Positions 29,860 through 42,300 of a stretch of 64,000 bases of DNA are shown in pieces. A model generated the notes under the pieces. That model was not told where the DNA came from, ran no database searches, and worked only from the letters and a program-made list of their open reading frames with translations. This stretch comes from Paratinospora sagittata. Its lineage: Eukaryota; Streptophyta; Magnoliopsida; Ranunculales; Menispermaceae. Each line of letters opens with the position of its first letter. Position 1 is the stretch's first letter. The position numbers and the translations under genes are program-made. The stretch spans positions 32,343,341-32,407,340 of the forward strand of contig CM069612.1 of assembly GCA_035771175.1 (NCBI GenBank), in the 5' to 3' direction.

Positions 29860-30574
29860 GAGTGAGAAGAGAAGCTGCTATGGAACTCAGTATTCAGTAT
29901 TCACCTTGTCACCAATTGTCATACAGTGAGCTCGTGGACACTTTATGTACTGCTGGGTCTCAGTGAAGATCCAATGCAAGAAGCTTGCTTCTTTTGCTTC
30001 TCTCTATTTATAGTTGTCAATTCATATTTTTGTTGATCTGATGTATATTGATTTTGCCTTTTGTTTTTGATTCATTATTTACCATGTCTACAGTTGCCAT
30101 GAGGCTCTTTTGTCTAACCATTGTTCTTTGGGCTTTATTCCACATGATAATTGGAATTAACAAACACCTTTAGTCTGGGATTCAGATACAATAATCTTCT
30201 TATAGTTGTAATTTGTGCTTCTGGTTTTCGAAGGAGAAGTAGAAATCGTATGCTCAAACAAGAAGTAACCAACAAATCGACTGAGACTCTCCCAAATAAA
30301 ATAAAATAAAAGAAAAAAAGTTGACCATAAATGAGAGCTCATTATATATACAACGGCTAGCCAAAGTTTTGACGTTGAATTGGGTGGCTACATTTCAAGA
30401 AAGCATCAAATGTCCAAATCTGATATCCTCCTACCTATAAAACATTTAACTACAAAAGCAATGTGATTTTCTTACTAAGTGAATCGAAGCATAAAACAGG
30501 ATTATAATACCATAAAAAAGAGGGAAACAGTGAGTATGTATGCATAAATGAAATTACTGCTCCATATTGTCAAG

Positions 30575-33500
30575 TCACTCGTCATCTTTGTATGGGTATT
30601 CTTCTGGAACCTGCTTCAGAAGTTTCAGTCGCAACTCATATGCATCATCTCCTCGCAGCATGTCACGAACCCACGTGACTTCCGTCTTCATTGACACCTG
30701 AGCGCAGAAAAGCATAATAATATAATGAGAGACTAATGTTGTTAATGCAGAGAGCATGGCCTGAAAACTTGGATCAAATTTTTCAATGCAACGTGAAAAA
30801 GCAATTCTGACGGAGCCATTGATCCATCCCCATGATTTATATGATTCACATTGCTGCATATGGTAGCATAGAGTTTGCCACTCAAACATAAGTGCAGGAA
30901 ATTCACCATTCGTCCAAGAAAAATTTGAGTGCATCATGAAGTAGGTAGCATTATTTAATTGAAAACATTGACAACTAGTAACTATTTGGATATCTTTTCA
31001 AAAATTGAGAAATTTAGGAGATGAGAGAACAGAAGACTCGAATAGAAAGGGCCAAACTTGCAATTTAAGGATAAAAGCTGCGGGATAACTCCAGCACTGA
31101 CTATCACACACTGCATACCAGGTAGCCCCATTATGTTCAACACCTTAGTCTGCTTAATGAAACAAATTAAATCCACAAATAACAAAAAGATCTTTAGGAG
31201 TGCCAATTGAACACACACTACTGATGTATTATATTATCAATGCGAACTCATTTCCATTTAAGACAAGTGAAATTTGCAAAACCATCAGCCGATAATAAAC
31301 AACAATTATAATTGGCCAGTCAACGTAAAAGAAAAAGGTAGAATACTTTGCAATATGAGTTATACATGTAAGGATGGAATGCATAACGAACAATGATATG
31401 TATAATATAGTTTGCAATCTAAAATTCAATATAAGTATAAATAAAACAAGAAGTAGAAAAGGTGAGGCATTCACCATCTCTAGGGCTCCTCTGATAACCC
31501 CACTCAGTACGTTACAATAATATAATCCTTGGCAAGTATCAGGAAGCTCAACAAAGTCTACAAGAGGATTATCCTCCAAAATAAGGCTGCAACTCATCCC
31601 ATCCGCAACCCAATTCGTCAGAGATGCAGAAACCCCTAGGAACATCTTGAAACCAACCTGTTTGGATGTATAATTAGAGCCTGTATCAATAAAAACTAAC
31701 CTAGTACACCATCAAAGCTGCATATAGTGACAGGGGAAACCAACAAACTGTGAAAGATCATAGAGAAAGTAACTATCATTTTTCATCTCAAAAAACATGC
31801 AAGCATGATTCACAATCAAAAATCATGTTTGATTTCAAATTTTCTCATGATGTGCAAAAAATGATATAACATTCAACACATACAGAAATTGCAATCCTTA
31901 TGAAATCAAATAATTGTAGGGTAAATTAGCTAGTAAAAATCTCTGCAAGGCTTTGTTGTGCTCATTTACCCACTTTTTCTCAGGCCTAAATAGGTGACGA
32001 AACCTAGCAAAAGGAAAGAGAATTTCAGACACAAACTGGTATTCTTGTTATTTGATTCTGTAGTTATAGTATTTAAACTCTTCATAGCATCCGTAGAGTA
32101 GGACTGATCCTCTTCAAATTAACTTCTCACCCCATTGAAACGTTGGAGCTCCTTGACATGGCATCATACATTCAAATTTCAAAACTCTTTCAAACAAATA
32201 GCCTAATTCTTACTCAAATTTTTCCAGTAATATCTCAAAGTTATTCCATGCATTGTTATCTTCTATTACAGTAGAATGGAAGGTCCATTTCTTTTAGCAT
32301 GCAAATATGAGCAAATTACTAAGAACAAATAACAGTCATCTGTATTAGCACTGTGGGAGGCTGAAGCCTATCAAGCAGTCACAAAAACATAAATCTAGAG
32401 AAGTGTCATGAAATTGTCAATGCATCATGCCTCAGATGAAGCTGTGGTAATAGCAAACTAGCTATCAAAATGCATTTACAATACCTTTGCAATTACTTCA
32501 GCAGTCTCCTTGAAGTCAACACACCTAGAGACATTCGATTTTGCTAGAAACTCATCAATTAGTCGAATTCCAATGTTATAACCCCTGTCAAAAGTATAAG
32601 TCATATAATACCTTTGGAAAATATAGATATCAAACTACAAGTTTAACAGAAGAAAGAGTTTTTCATGAATGCTAATGAAATGCGTGAAATTACACAATTA
32701 TCTGAACTACAGAACAAACACCAAATCACACCAATGCACAAGAACACAAAAGGGATGAAATGTTTCCATTGAAAAAGTAATAATAATAAAAAAAGGAAGA
32801 AGACCACAAGGATACCAAATGAATTAGATATCTACCAACTATCAGAGTCTTATCGCAGGGTAAGATAGTAAGATTCCTCGATGACAAAAACCAGGTACAC
32901 AAAACTACTGTTTCAAGTATACCCAAGACTATGATTCAGAGGCTTAGCAGTTGCTTTGATATCTTATTCTTGACACTTTCTTTTTGGAAGATATAAGGCA
33001 GAAATAAACTAAAATTCTCCAACATACTACTAAGACAAGATTTAATTGTTTGCATTAGAAATTTAAAATAGAAGACCAAAAAGAGCTCATTTTTTTAAAC
33101 AATCTTGAGAAGGAATGAACAAAACAGACTTCAAATATCATCCTGTAAAACGTGGCCACAAGGAAGAGGAAAGAAATCTAACAAAAAGAAAGTATCAAGA
33201 TAGAGCAATCAGTGGTACTGCAAGAACCAAGAACATGCTTCTCAAAGACAGGTATGACCACTTGACATAACTCAATTGATGCCATAAGCTTAATAATTCT
33301 ATCCAACAAACCACGGCATAATAATAAATGTAGAACCCCCTAATCCTATGAAGAATTTCTAGTCCTCATTTTGATTCATGCAGCAAAAGCTCCAAAACTA
33401 CCTTCTCAGGCCATACAGAAAATGATCTGATGATTACTAAATAAGCTCAACCCCCCAATCAAATGAACAATAAATAGAACAGAAAAGCAAATGAGACTCT

Positions 33501-33988
33501 ACAGAACGCTTTTTAAGCGAGGATAGTTGCCTTCATATACTAAAAATAGACATGATCATTGATTATTGGTCACATATTGATATAGATTTTACAGTCTTTT
33601 CGACATCCAAATAACCAGTTTCACGTCCAAAAATGCTTAAAAAACAGATAAAAAACCGCTGAAAGCAAACTAAACACAGAAACTTCAGAAGAAAAACTAA
33701 GCAGAAACAAGAAAAGGCGCAGTACATACATCTGATCTAGCTGCTTATTCACTTCCTCAACCTCCTCAAGATCCGTGAGAAGCTGCCGCACGATCGCCCC
33801 GTATGTTAGGGTAAACAGCTCCGCATTCTAAACAATTGCAGAATCATCAAGTTTTCTCAAATCAGAAACAACAATGAATCGACCAAATCGACGAGAAGAT
33901 TAAAAAAAGCAGAGAAATTATAGTTCCTTACCACACGCTCGACATTAGCGAATACAGCATCACCAGATCTTGGCGCGAGAGGAGCCAT
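30575..33988 (-). CDS. BET3: TRAPP complex subunit BET3 (TRAPPC3)
   Basis: Exons in transcript order: 33988-33932, 33827-33730, 32584-32485, 31657-31475 and 30697-30575 (561 nt, 186 aa). All are GT-AG, and junction phases 0, 2, 0, 0 are consistent. The length equals the family norm. The fold contains the TRAPP signature stretches DFVELPDTCQGLYYCNVLSG and VTWVRDMLRGDDAYELRLKL. Cys73 in NVSRCVDF corresponds to the buried acylated cysteine of animal and yeast Bet3. The protein is a core subunit of the TRAPP tethering complexes, which activate Rab/Ypt GTPases in ER-Golgi and trans-Golgi traffic (At5g54750 type). Introns 2-4 are AT-rich with no recognised element. Confidence 0.96.
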
Positions 33989-34291
33989 CGATTAACGCAA
34001 TTGAAAACCGTCGATCTCTGACGATTTACTCAGAGAATTGAGTTTACAGAGAAGATGAGATGAGGTCTTGGTACTGTAAAAATGGCGTTTCAAGTTCCTC
34101 AGAGAGAACTTAGGAAGATGATTATTTGGGGACAAACACAAAAAAAAGTGATTTACATATATATAAAAATTTGATTAAATAAATATTATATTAAAGGCAA
34201 AAAATTATAATAATTAGTTAAATTAAAATAAGTGCACCATTTAATATCAGTACCTAAAATACTTGTTTTATAGGAATAAAAGCTTAGATTT

Positions 34292-34580
34292 TTTTTTAAT
34301 TATTATTATTTTTTTGAGTGTTGACACAAGATCAGAAGATACTGGCACTGAAACCAGAAAAAACCAGAACCCCTTAATAAGACCAAGAAAACGAGTACAA
34401 CGGTGAGGAGCATAAGGAGCCCGAATAAAGATCATACGAATCAATTATCATAGTATCACTCCTACTTTTTATTAAAAGAGAAAAAACTCTCACTTATTTA
34501 CGAGAGGAGGAAATCAAACTTTCGACTTTAAGTGAAGAACTTCGGATACACGCTATTAGAGTTAGTCAATATTTGCCGCC
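34292..34580 (-). mobile_element. SINE-like retroposon with target duplication
   Basis: Minus-strand order is a tRNA-like head (GACTAACTCTAATAGCGTG, then GAAAGTTTGATTTCC resembling box B), a roughly 150-bp body and an A-rich tail (AAAAAAATAATAATAATT). Direct repeats of 15 bp with one mismatch flank it at 34277-34291 and 34581-34595 (TAAAAGCTTAGATTT / TAAAAGCTTAAATTT). Confidence 0.7.
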
Positions 34581-34595
34581 TAAAAGCTTAAATTT

Positions 34596-36333
34596 ACGTG
34601 CTACTTTTACTTTAATTAATTATAGAACAAATTTATTGGTGCAAAAAAAAAAATTATAGCATAATTTATTGCTTCCTATTTTATCTTTTTATTTGTTTTT
34701 TTTTTTTACTTACTCTTTTATTATTTTATTGAATAAGAAATAATTATATTCAAGTCAAAAATAGTGATTAATCTAACCTTTATGTACTTGTGAAATTATT
34801 ATTTTATGTACCCTTAAAATTTTAAAAATTAAAACAGTGCATTTATTTTAGTTTAACTAGTTATTATTCAAATTTAAAAACATCCTCTCTGAAAATATAA
34901 TTACATACATATATCGCAGAACCTGTAGGTCCTGTACTTGAAAAAAACAAAAAGAAGAAGATAAATAAGCATTTGCTGATATGTTGTTTGGCTTAAAATC
35001 AGGAATGCAAGCTGAAGCTATAGCTAATGGCCTGTTCCATCAACACTGCAAAACAGATCATAGAGGGCCATATAACATGAAACATTTGGCAGCCATATTG
35101 GTAGATAACTAGCTTATGCTTATTAGTACATGAAGCCAGAGTTCAAGGTATCGGCAAATTTATGATACACATTAGCAAGACATCAAGAAATGTCAGAAGG
35201 CTCCATATTTCAAACGATTCTTGGCAACAAGAAATGAAATCCTGTCAATGTTCTGTAGGAGGGTATATGTTACTAAATCAACAAATATTTAAGATCTGAT
35301 ATTTGAGAATGAAATCTGACATTTACAAGATAAACAAATCTTAATACATAAAAATGAAGGGCTTTGCCTTCGTTTATGAATATAAGTACGACATCCGATA
35401 TTGAAACCAAATACCATGAAACAGAACAAAGTACACAGGAAAAAATGGTAGAAGAAACTATAAGTTACCAATAAAATGGCAACTGCATACAACACATAAA
35501 GTAGTAATAAACCATTCTGAGTCTAATGATATATTTCTATTCTAATTATAATATACAAACATACACACAAGCACACAAACAAGTAAATTACGCAGCCAAC
35601 AGATAATTCAATCTATGTATATTCAGGCCATTCCAATTCCATCCGCCTTTATCATTCTCATAATGCTCTTTACTGACTTGGGCATCGAAGCATTCACAGA
35701 AATGTACCACGCTCGCATTGTGATTGTGATTTACCCTGCATTGTCTTGCAAATGAGCCAAGGCATGCTAGACTGAATTTGCAGGTCTTGACGTAAATGCC
35801 CACCTCAGTCGTTCATCCAAAAGGATCAGAAGTAATAGCGGTGTTAGGATGCAGATCAGGGTTTTTATGTCCCAATCTAGATATGATCATGACCAGTTTA
35901 GCAGACATAGCTTTCCCATCCTATATTATTCAGGACGATGTTTATGACCGCCTCGTTCTATGAGCCACAATGATATTCATGGTTCAATCATTTCTGATAT
36001 ACCGTTCTCCGAAACCTGTAGAAGACCAATTTGCCTCAAACCCTAAAAAGAACAGATAGTAAGGTGGCTTTGTAGCAAGAGTCATAGAAAATCAGAAGTC
36101 AGTATTGTTGTTTACAATAAGTTTTTTATGCCAAGTTATCAGCTAAATGTGATTTGATCATAAGAATATGCACATAAAGAGCCTGAAGCAATCAAAATTC
36201 TTTAAAAATCAAAGATGATTTCTACCATTGTATTTCCAACAAAATCAGCCCATGTAACAAAAGGCCATGTAAAATCTCTACATAATTAAAACTCAAATGA
36301 TGTTATTTATTTCTAAAGTTGAACTTGCTATCT
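34596..36333. other. Intergenic region and 3' flank of the CorA-like gene
   Basis: AT-rich DNA without a recognisable gene. The right part (35900-36333) is probably the CorA-like 3'UTR. A minus-strand open stretch at 35588-35803 has no family resemblance I can name. Confidence 0.45.
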
Positions 36334-39300
36334 TTAGTGAATAAGTACATACTCTGTGCCATCCAAATGCATATCTGCAGCAGTGGGAGGCAAGCTGTCT
36401 CTTGTGCGCTTTTGCTGGACTTGTGCATGAGTTTCTGCCTCGTGCTGGAACATCTTAACTAGCTCTTGAAGCTCCAACTTCCTTACCTCAACCTGCTCTT
36501 CAGTGACAGGTTGCTTCAAGCCCAGATACAGCAACCCGATTACTATTAGCACAATGCCGATCAGGAACAGGAGGGCAGAAAACAGACCAAATGCATATGG
36601 TGTATTATTAGCTCCAGGAATCCCATCAACATTGATCCCAAAGAGCCCAGTAATGATGGAAAGCACAAGGCCACAACCTCCAAAAACAGCCAAATTGTGA
36701 GTAACCCGAAGGCTCCTATCCTGGTAATTATGCAAAGGTGTTAGTAACTATAAGTCATTATATACTCAACTCAACTAAACTCAACTAAGCCTTTTTCTAG
36801 CTACATGGGGTACTGTTAATCATTAATCAGATGCATAAATAAAGTAACGCGTCATTTTGTGCATATTCCACACTAAGGTATTGAACTGCCCCGTGAACTC
36901 TATTTTCTTTACAACCTTTCAAGAGCACCCCTTAAAGAACTTAATTTCAATCATTCATTATGGCTGGTAAAAAGTAAAAGAAACTAAGCAACAATCTTGC
37001 CCGGTTCCCCAATCACTATTTTTTTTTTTCAGTAGTTTTAAATAAAATAAATAGTTCATCATTTAATCATAAGGACAAGAAAGGATCAAAATATATTCTT
37101 TGATTCTGATACTGAATTCAACTCAACAACGCCTTTTTTCCAACTAGATCTGGGTGGCTACTTAAGCTGTTATATTTTCCTTAATCATATCCATGCATAT
37201 TATTTTAGGTAATCCTCTTTTTCTATTATTACCATTAATATTTAAATCATTATTACTAATTGGCATATTTATTGGTCTTCGGTATACAAGTCCAAACCAC
37301 CTTATTCAAGGCTCTCTCATTTCATCTTCAAAGAGGGTCTACTCCTAACATCTCTTGAAAGTGTTCATTTATAATTTTATCTCTTAACATTTCATCACAC
37401 ATCTATCTTAAGATCTTGCTTCATTCAATTATGTTTTGATCAAATATATAGCAAATTGACTATTGGAAGGAAAACCTCCCAAAATAGCTACTACCATCTC
37501 TTGAATGTGTTGATATTATACCTTACTATGCAGCAGATGTTTTACCCTTCAAAAGAACTTTGATTTTTGTCGACAATTTTCTGAATAAAAATTATGCTAA
37601 TGATAGCTTTGGGTGTCCACCTATCGACTATAGCTTTTGGGTTTAGTGATTTAAACATGGTATCAAAGCTTAATTTTATAAGAGGTCTTGTGTTTAAGTC
37701 TTGTTGTTGGCATTCACATATTCTCCATTTGCACGATTGATATTGTCTTTTCTTTTATCCCCCTTCTAGCTCTCCACGTACAAAATGGGTTGCATATGAG
37801 AGGGAGTGCTAATGATAGCTTGGTAAACATTATTGGGCCTCCACTTATTAGCTATAGCGTTTGGGTTTAGTGGTTTATTACAAATTAAAGGATATATAAA
37901 TTGAAAAATATCAAATCAAGCACCAAAAAAAGACTGAAAAATAGCTAAACTACATTTTTTAAGGAGCATTTGGTTGCCTTACACATTTTCCATTTAACAA
38001 ACTTGGGAGAAATCTAACATCACTGCTTTATTTGTTAATGTTCCAATCAGGTGCTAGTCTCAAGAAACCCAAAATAGGTATGGTGAAACACAACATAACT
38101 TAGTACTGCGTCATAACAACTTTCTACATCATGATCATTCAGTCAAACCTTTGTCCCCCCTCCTTGAGCCATTGCACTTATTAATCATGAAATCAACATA
38201 GTTGATCTTAGAGATTTACCTTTCAAAATATGTACCTACCCAGAAAATTTCGCAGGTTAATATAAAATATGGTTAGAAGAAAAATTTGCCCTCTTTTACA
38301 ATCAGTTTAGCAGCTTTAGTGTAATGTTCACTGATCTAGCTGGTAGTGCTTCTTTTCCAAGTGTAACTACTATGTTATATATATGGTGTGCCCAAGGGAA
38401 TTCACATCCATCCAGTCTAAAATCTTACTGGTGCTATTTATACTATGATATGTGTACATGCGTAAGTAGATGTATACCTGCAACCATGCACGAACAGTAC
38501 TCTGCATAACATCTTGAATGGTAAACAAGCGACCACGAACTGCTTCTTGCTCCTCAATCATTTCCCTAGTATTCTTTCTTATTCCCTCTAACAAGAACCT
38601 GGCAGCATTACCCCTCAAATGCTGTAGAAGCTCAAAGACAATCTCTTCCCTTGCATGTAGCGACCATTTAACTCGAATCACCTAATGTTTAACAAGGAAA
38701 TGTTTGTCAAAAGTTGTAGTCATATGAGAAGTTGGGCATTTTCCTTTTAATCCAGCTAGATTTAGATACTTGGGAAATTATATCTACAAAAAAAAAATAC
38801 AGCAGAAGTCATGGGAGAGTAAGTAATTTGAGAGATGAATAGGAGAAGTTTGAACATAACCAATAACATATATTCATAGACTTGCCAGTAACGGACAACT
38901 TGTCCGCTTGTAAATTTTAAATGTACATCATTCACAGTTAATACAATACTACTTTTGTTTCTTGTCAAAAAAAATAAAATAAATAAAAGGCTTGCCAGTA
39001 ACAATGAAAATAAAATTATACTACCTGTCTTGATAATCTTTGGATTTCTTGGTTCAGAATTACACTGAACAGATTCATATCTTCATGGTTTCTCCTGTTC
39101 ATAAATGAAGTTATTGTAGAATTTATAAAATTAATACAATAAATAAGAAATGATACTTTGGCACTGACCAAAATGATTGGATGAGTATGAGAATAATACC
39201 TATTCATAAACTTCAACTCAACTTCGTCTGCAGTGCCAAATATGGATTTGCGAAATAATCTAAAACAAATAAAATGAATATGAAAAAGCTTACCAAATTT

Positions 39301-42300
39301 AGATTTCAACTATCCATAAAAGATATCCAAAAAATGCAAATATAAATTCAAAGTGAAAGGAAAATTACAATAAATAAATAAATAGAAAAAAGGAAGATTA
39401 AAAAAAGAAAGAAAACAAAAATGTCAAATAAATCAAGATCCTCTGGGAAAGGAAGAACTAGATTTTATAGCTCAAAGTAGAAATCAATTGACAGGAATGA
39501 AAAAGTCTTTTGGAGGATCAACTCATTTCTTTCCTATTGGGCACAAACTAAAAATTACTGGATAAAATACCAAGGTTAGCCAATTTTTTATTTTTTAACT
39601 TTTTGAATTGAATGTTAAATGGTTAATTGTAAATTCATAATACTTCTCCAAGCTTATAATTTACAATGAAAATTGAAAGATTCTCTTGATTGGAATGGTC
39701 CACCGGACACACATTTTCCCTTTCTATTTTCTTCTCATTGTTTTTTTTTTTTTCTTTGTTGCTTACATATTTTAAATTTCTCTTCAACTTTTTGCTGTTT
39801 TTATTCTTTATTTGATTGCAGTTATTTGAAAATAAGAAAGGCAGGCCTTGATGCAAAGGTAGAGGCTGACATGGACTCATGGGTTCTAATCCAAAAACAA
39901 CCTCGCTGCAATGTACAGTAAAGATAAATGCATTTTACCTTCCCCAAACCCCACAATACAGGAGCCTCGTGTATTGGGCACAGCTTTTTTTTTTATATAT
40001 ATTTGACATTGACCATGTTAAATTTAAAAGCAAGAATCATGTTGCCAAGGTAATATATGGGAGTAGCAAACTAATGTGGGATGACGTGTGGAAGATGGTA
40101 ATAGAGCTGGAAATAGTACTATAACTAAAATAATAAATGCAAAAACTTGACAAAATGTGGTAATCTTTGATAAAATACTAAAATAATAAATGCACCATTT
40201 TCTATTTTATCAACCAAAATAGCAATATCAAAAAAATAGTATATGCAATTTCATGGGATATGCCTTCTAGGGAAAAAAAGAAGAAGAAGAAAGGAAGCAA
40301 AAAAAACAACAGAAAAAAACGTTAAAATGAGAGAAAAACTAGAAAATACATTAAAAGAGTCCCAAATTCATTTTTATGATTTTAAAATTCCACATAACAA
40401 GATGAAAAAGCAACACATTTTAATAATAAACTAATAATTATGCAAGGCAGAAAGCCAACCTAGCAGATTATGTGGTCTAGAAGCAAGCCACCATTTCAAA
40501 TTTTATCAACCCAAAACAAGATTAATTTTATTAGGTAATATATGGATATTTTATCAAAACTGTCTACTTTTATTAGTTTTTAGCATATATAACAATAAAT
40601 CTAGATATTTTAGCTTCTATGTAAAAAAAATTTAAACTTCTCTAATTTGAAAAAACCTGAAGTTTAGTGCAAAGTCAAATTTTTATTCTCGGCTGAAATA
40701 TTGAAAACAGAATCAGATCAATTCAAAATATACAAAATGGAATTTTATTAAGACAAAGAAAGAGGAACTTGGCAATATTAACAGCCAAGAAACTCAACAA
40801 AGCAACTGTTACCATTGTTGTGATCCTACCTATCACCTGACACCCATGTTGCTTGAAAGATTGAAGAGGATGCTAAAATATAGATAAGAGGGTGTTTACA
40901 GTGAGAGCACCATTCCAGTGTGTTATGTAGCCAATGCATTTTCATTGAATCTAAAAAATGGTAATAAGATTATCCACCCATTAAAAGTTGAGTACTGCAG
41001 AATCAAGAAACAAGATGTTCATAACTGAGCATAGCAGAGACAAATACTTCAATACAAAGGAGTCAAAAGACTTATGTTAAAATGAAAAACAGCACACCTT
41101 CAATATAGGTGTTTCAATATGTGAGAAAACATGGTTATCAATAGTTAGAAAGTAAACATATCCATATAGAATCACACACAAAACGCTTATGGCATAATAG
41201 GAATGAGATATTCCTTGAACTTTGGGAGAATCAGCTAGAAAAATTCTTGCCACATTTACACTAATGGCATAGAATTCTAAATCAAACATCAATCACTCCA
41301 AAGGATCATGTCAAAGGCAATTATCCTATGGATTTTAAGTAACAAGGAGAGTGATAGGTTTTTCATTACCTATCATCCCAACGTGAAAGGCGGGAGGCTA
41401 GATGTGCAATGACTTCATGAATACTCCTTGGTGCATTACTACCACCGGTAGCAAGTAGTTCCTGAAAAAATCCATGCCATGGAAATATAATAATACCCAC
41501 ACTAGAACTTGTAGTTCTTGAAGATGACTTGGGTACACAAAAACTTCACTAAAATTGATCAAAACACAAGCTAACCTGCACTTCAGTGATGCCCAATACG
41601 TTTACATTTGATGAAGAACCTTTAACGTGCAATGCAGTTACCAAGAAGTTCTGTGCCTTCCAAGATCGGAGTACAATTGGCACATCATCTTCATCAATAT
41701 ATGGATCACCAGCAGATTGACCCAACAGCTCAAATAATAGCCCTCCTGCAACCCTAACAGGAACCTGAATAACTAACAAAAGAGGAACTTAAGAGTCAAT
41801 CCAACAAGAACCAATCTCAAGCAAGCATTGGAAGCATACCACAAATGAAACAGATATCCAAATATTTATTTCAGAAGTTACTAGAAGAAAGACCAAAAGT
41901 ACAAGGATTAAAAAGAGTGGGAATTGTACAAAACCCATTGTCAAGGGACAAAACAAATAAATAAGGGATATAGTACATGATTAATTATGAAGAAAAAGGA
42001 TAAAAATATAATCCTCAGGCCCCGGCCCAATAAAAGAAAAAAGGAGAAAAAAAAAATCTGTGATGGAAGAAATAAGAACAACGCAGGCAAAATGTTTGTT
42101 GTTCAAAGGCCTCTGGAAACAACCCGCCTCTTTACAAAAGCTTGGTCAAGATGTTACTAGTTTAAATTATACAGGTTTTAAAACACAGGCATGAGTGAGA
42201 CAATTCACTAGAGAAAGCCACACTCCAAGATTCTTCTTCACTCTTTTGGGAACTTTGTAATGAAGATTCTAACCAGCTTAAAAACAAGATTTTTCTGGAT

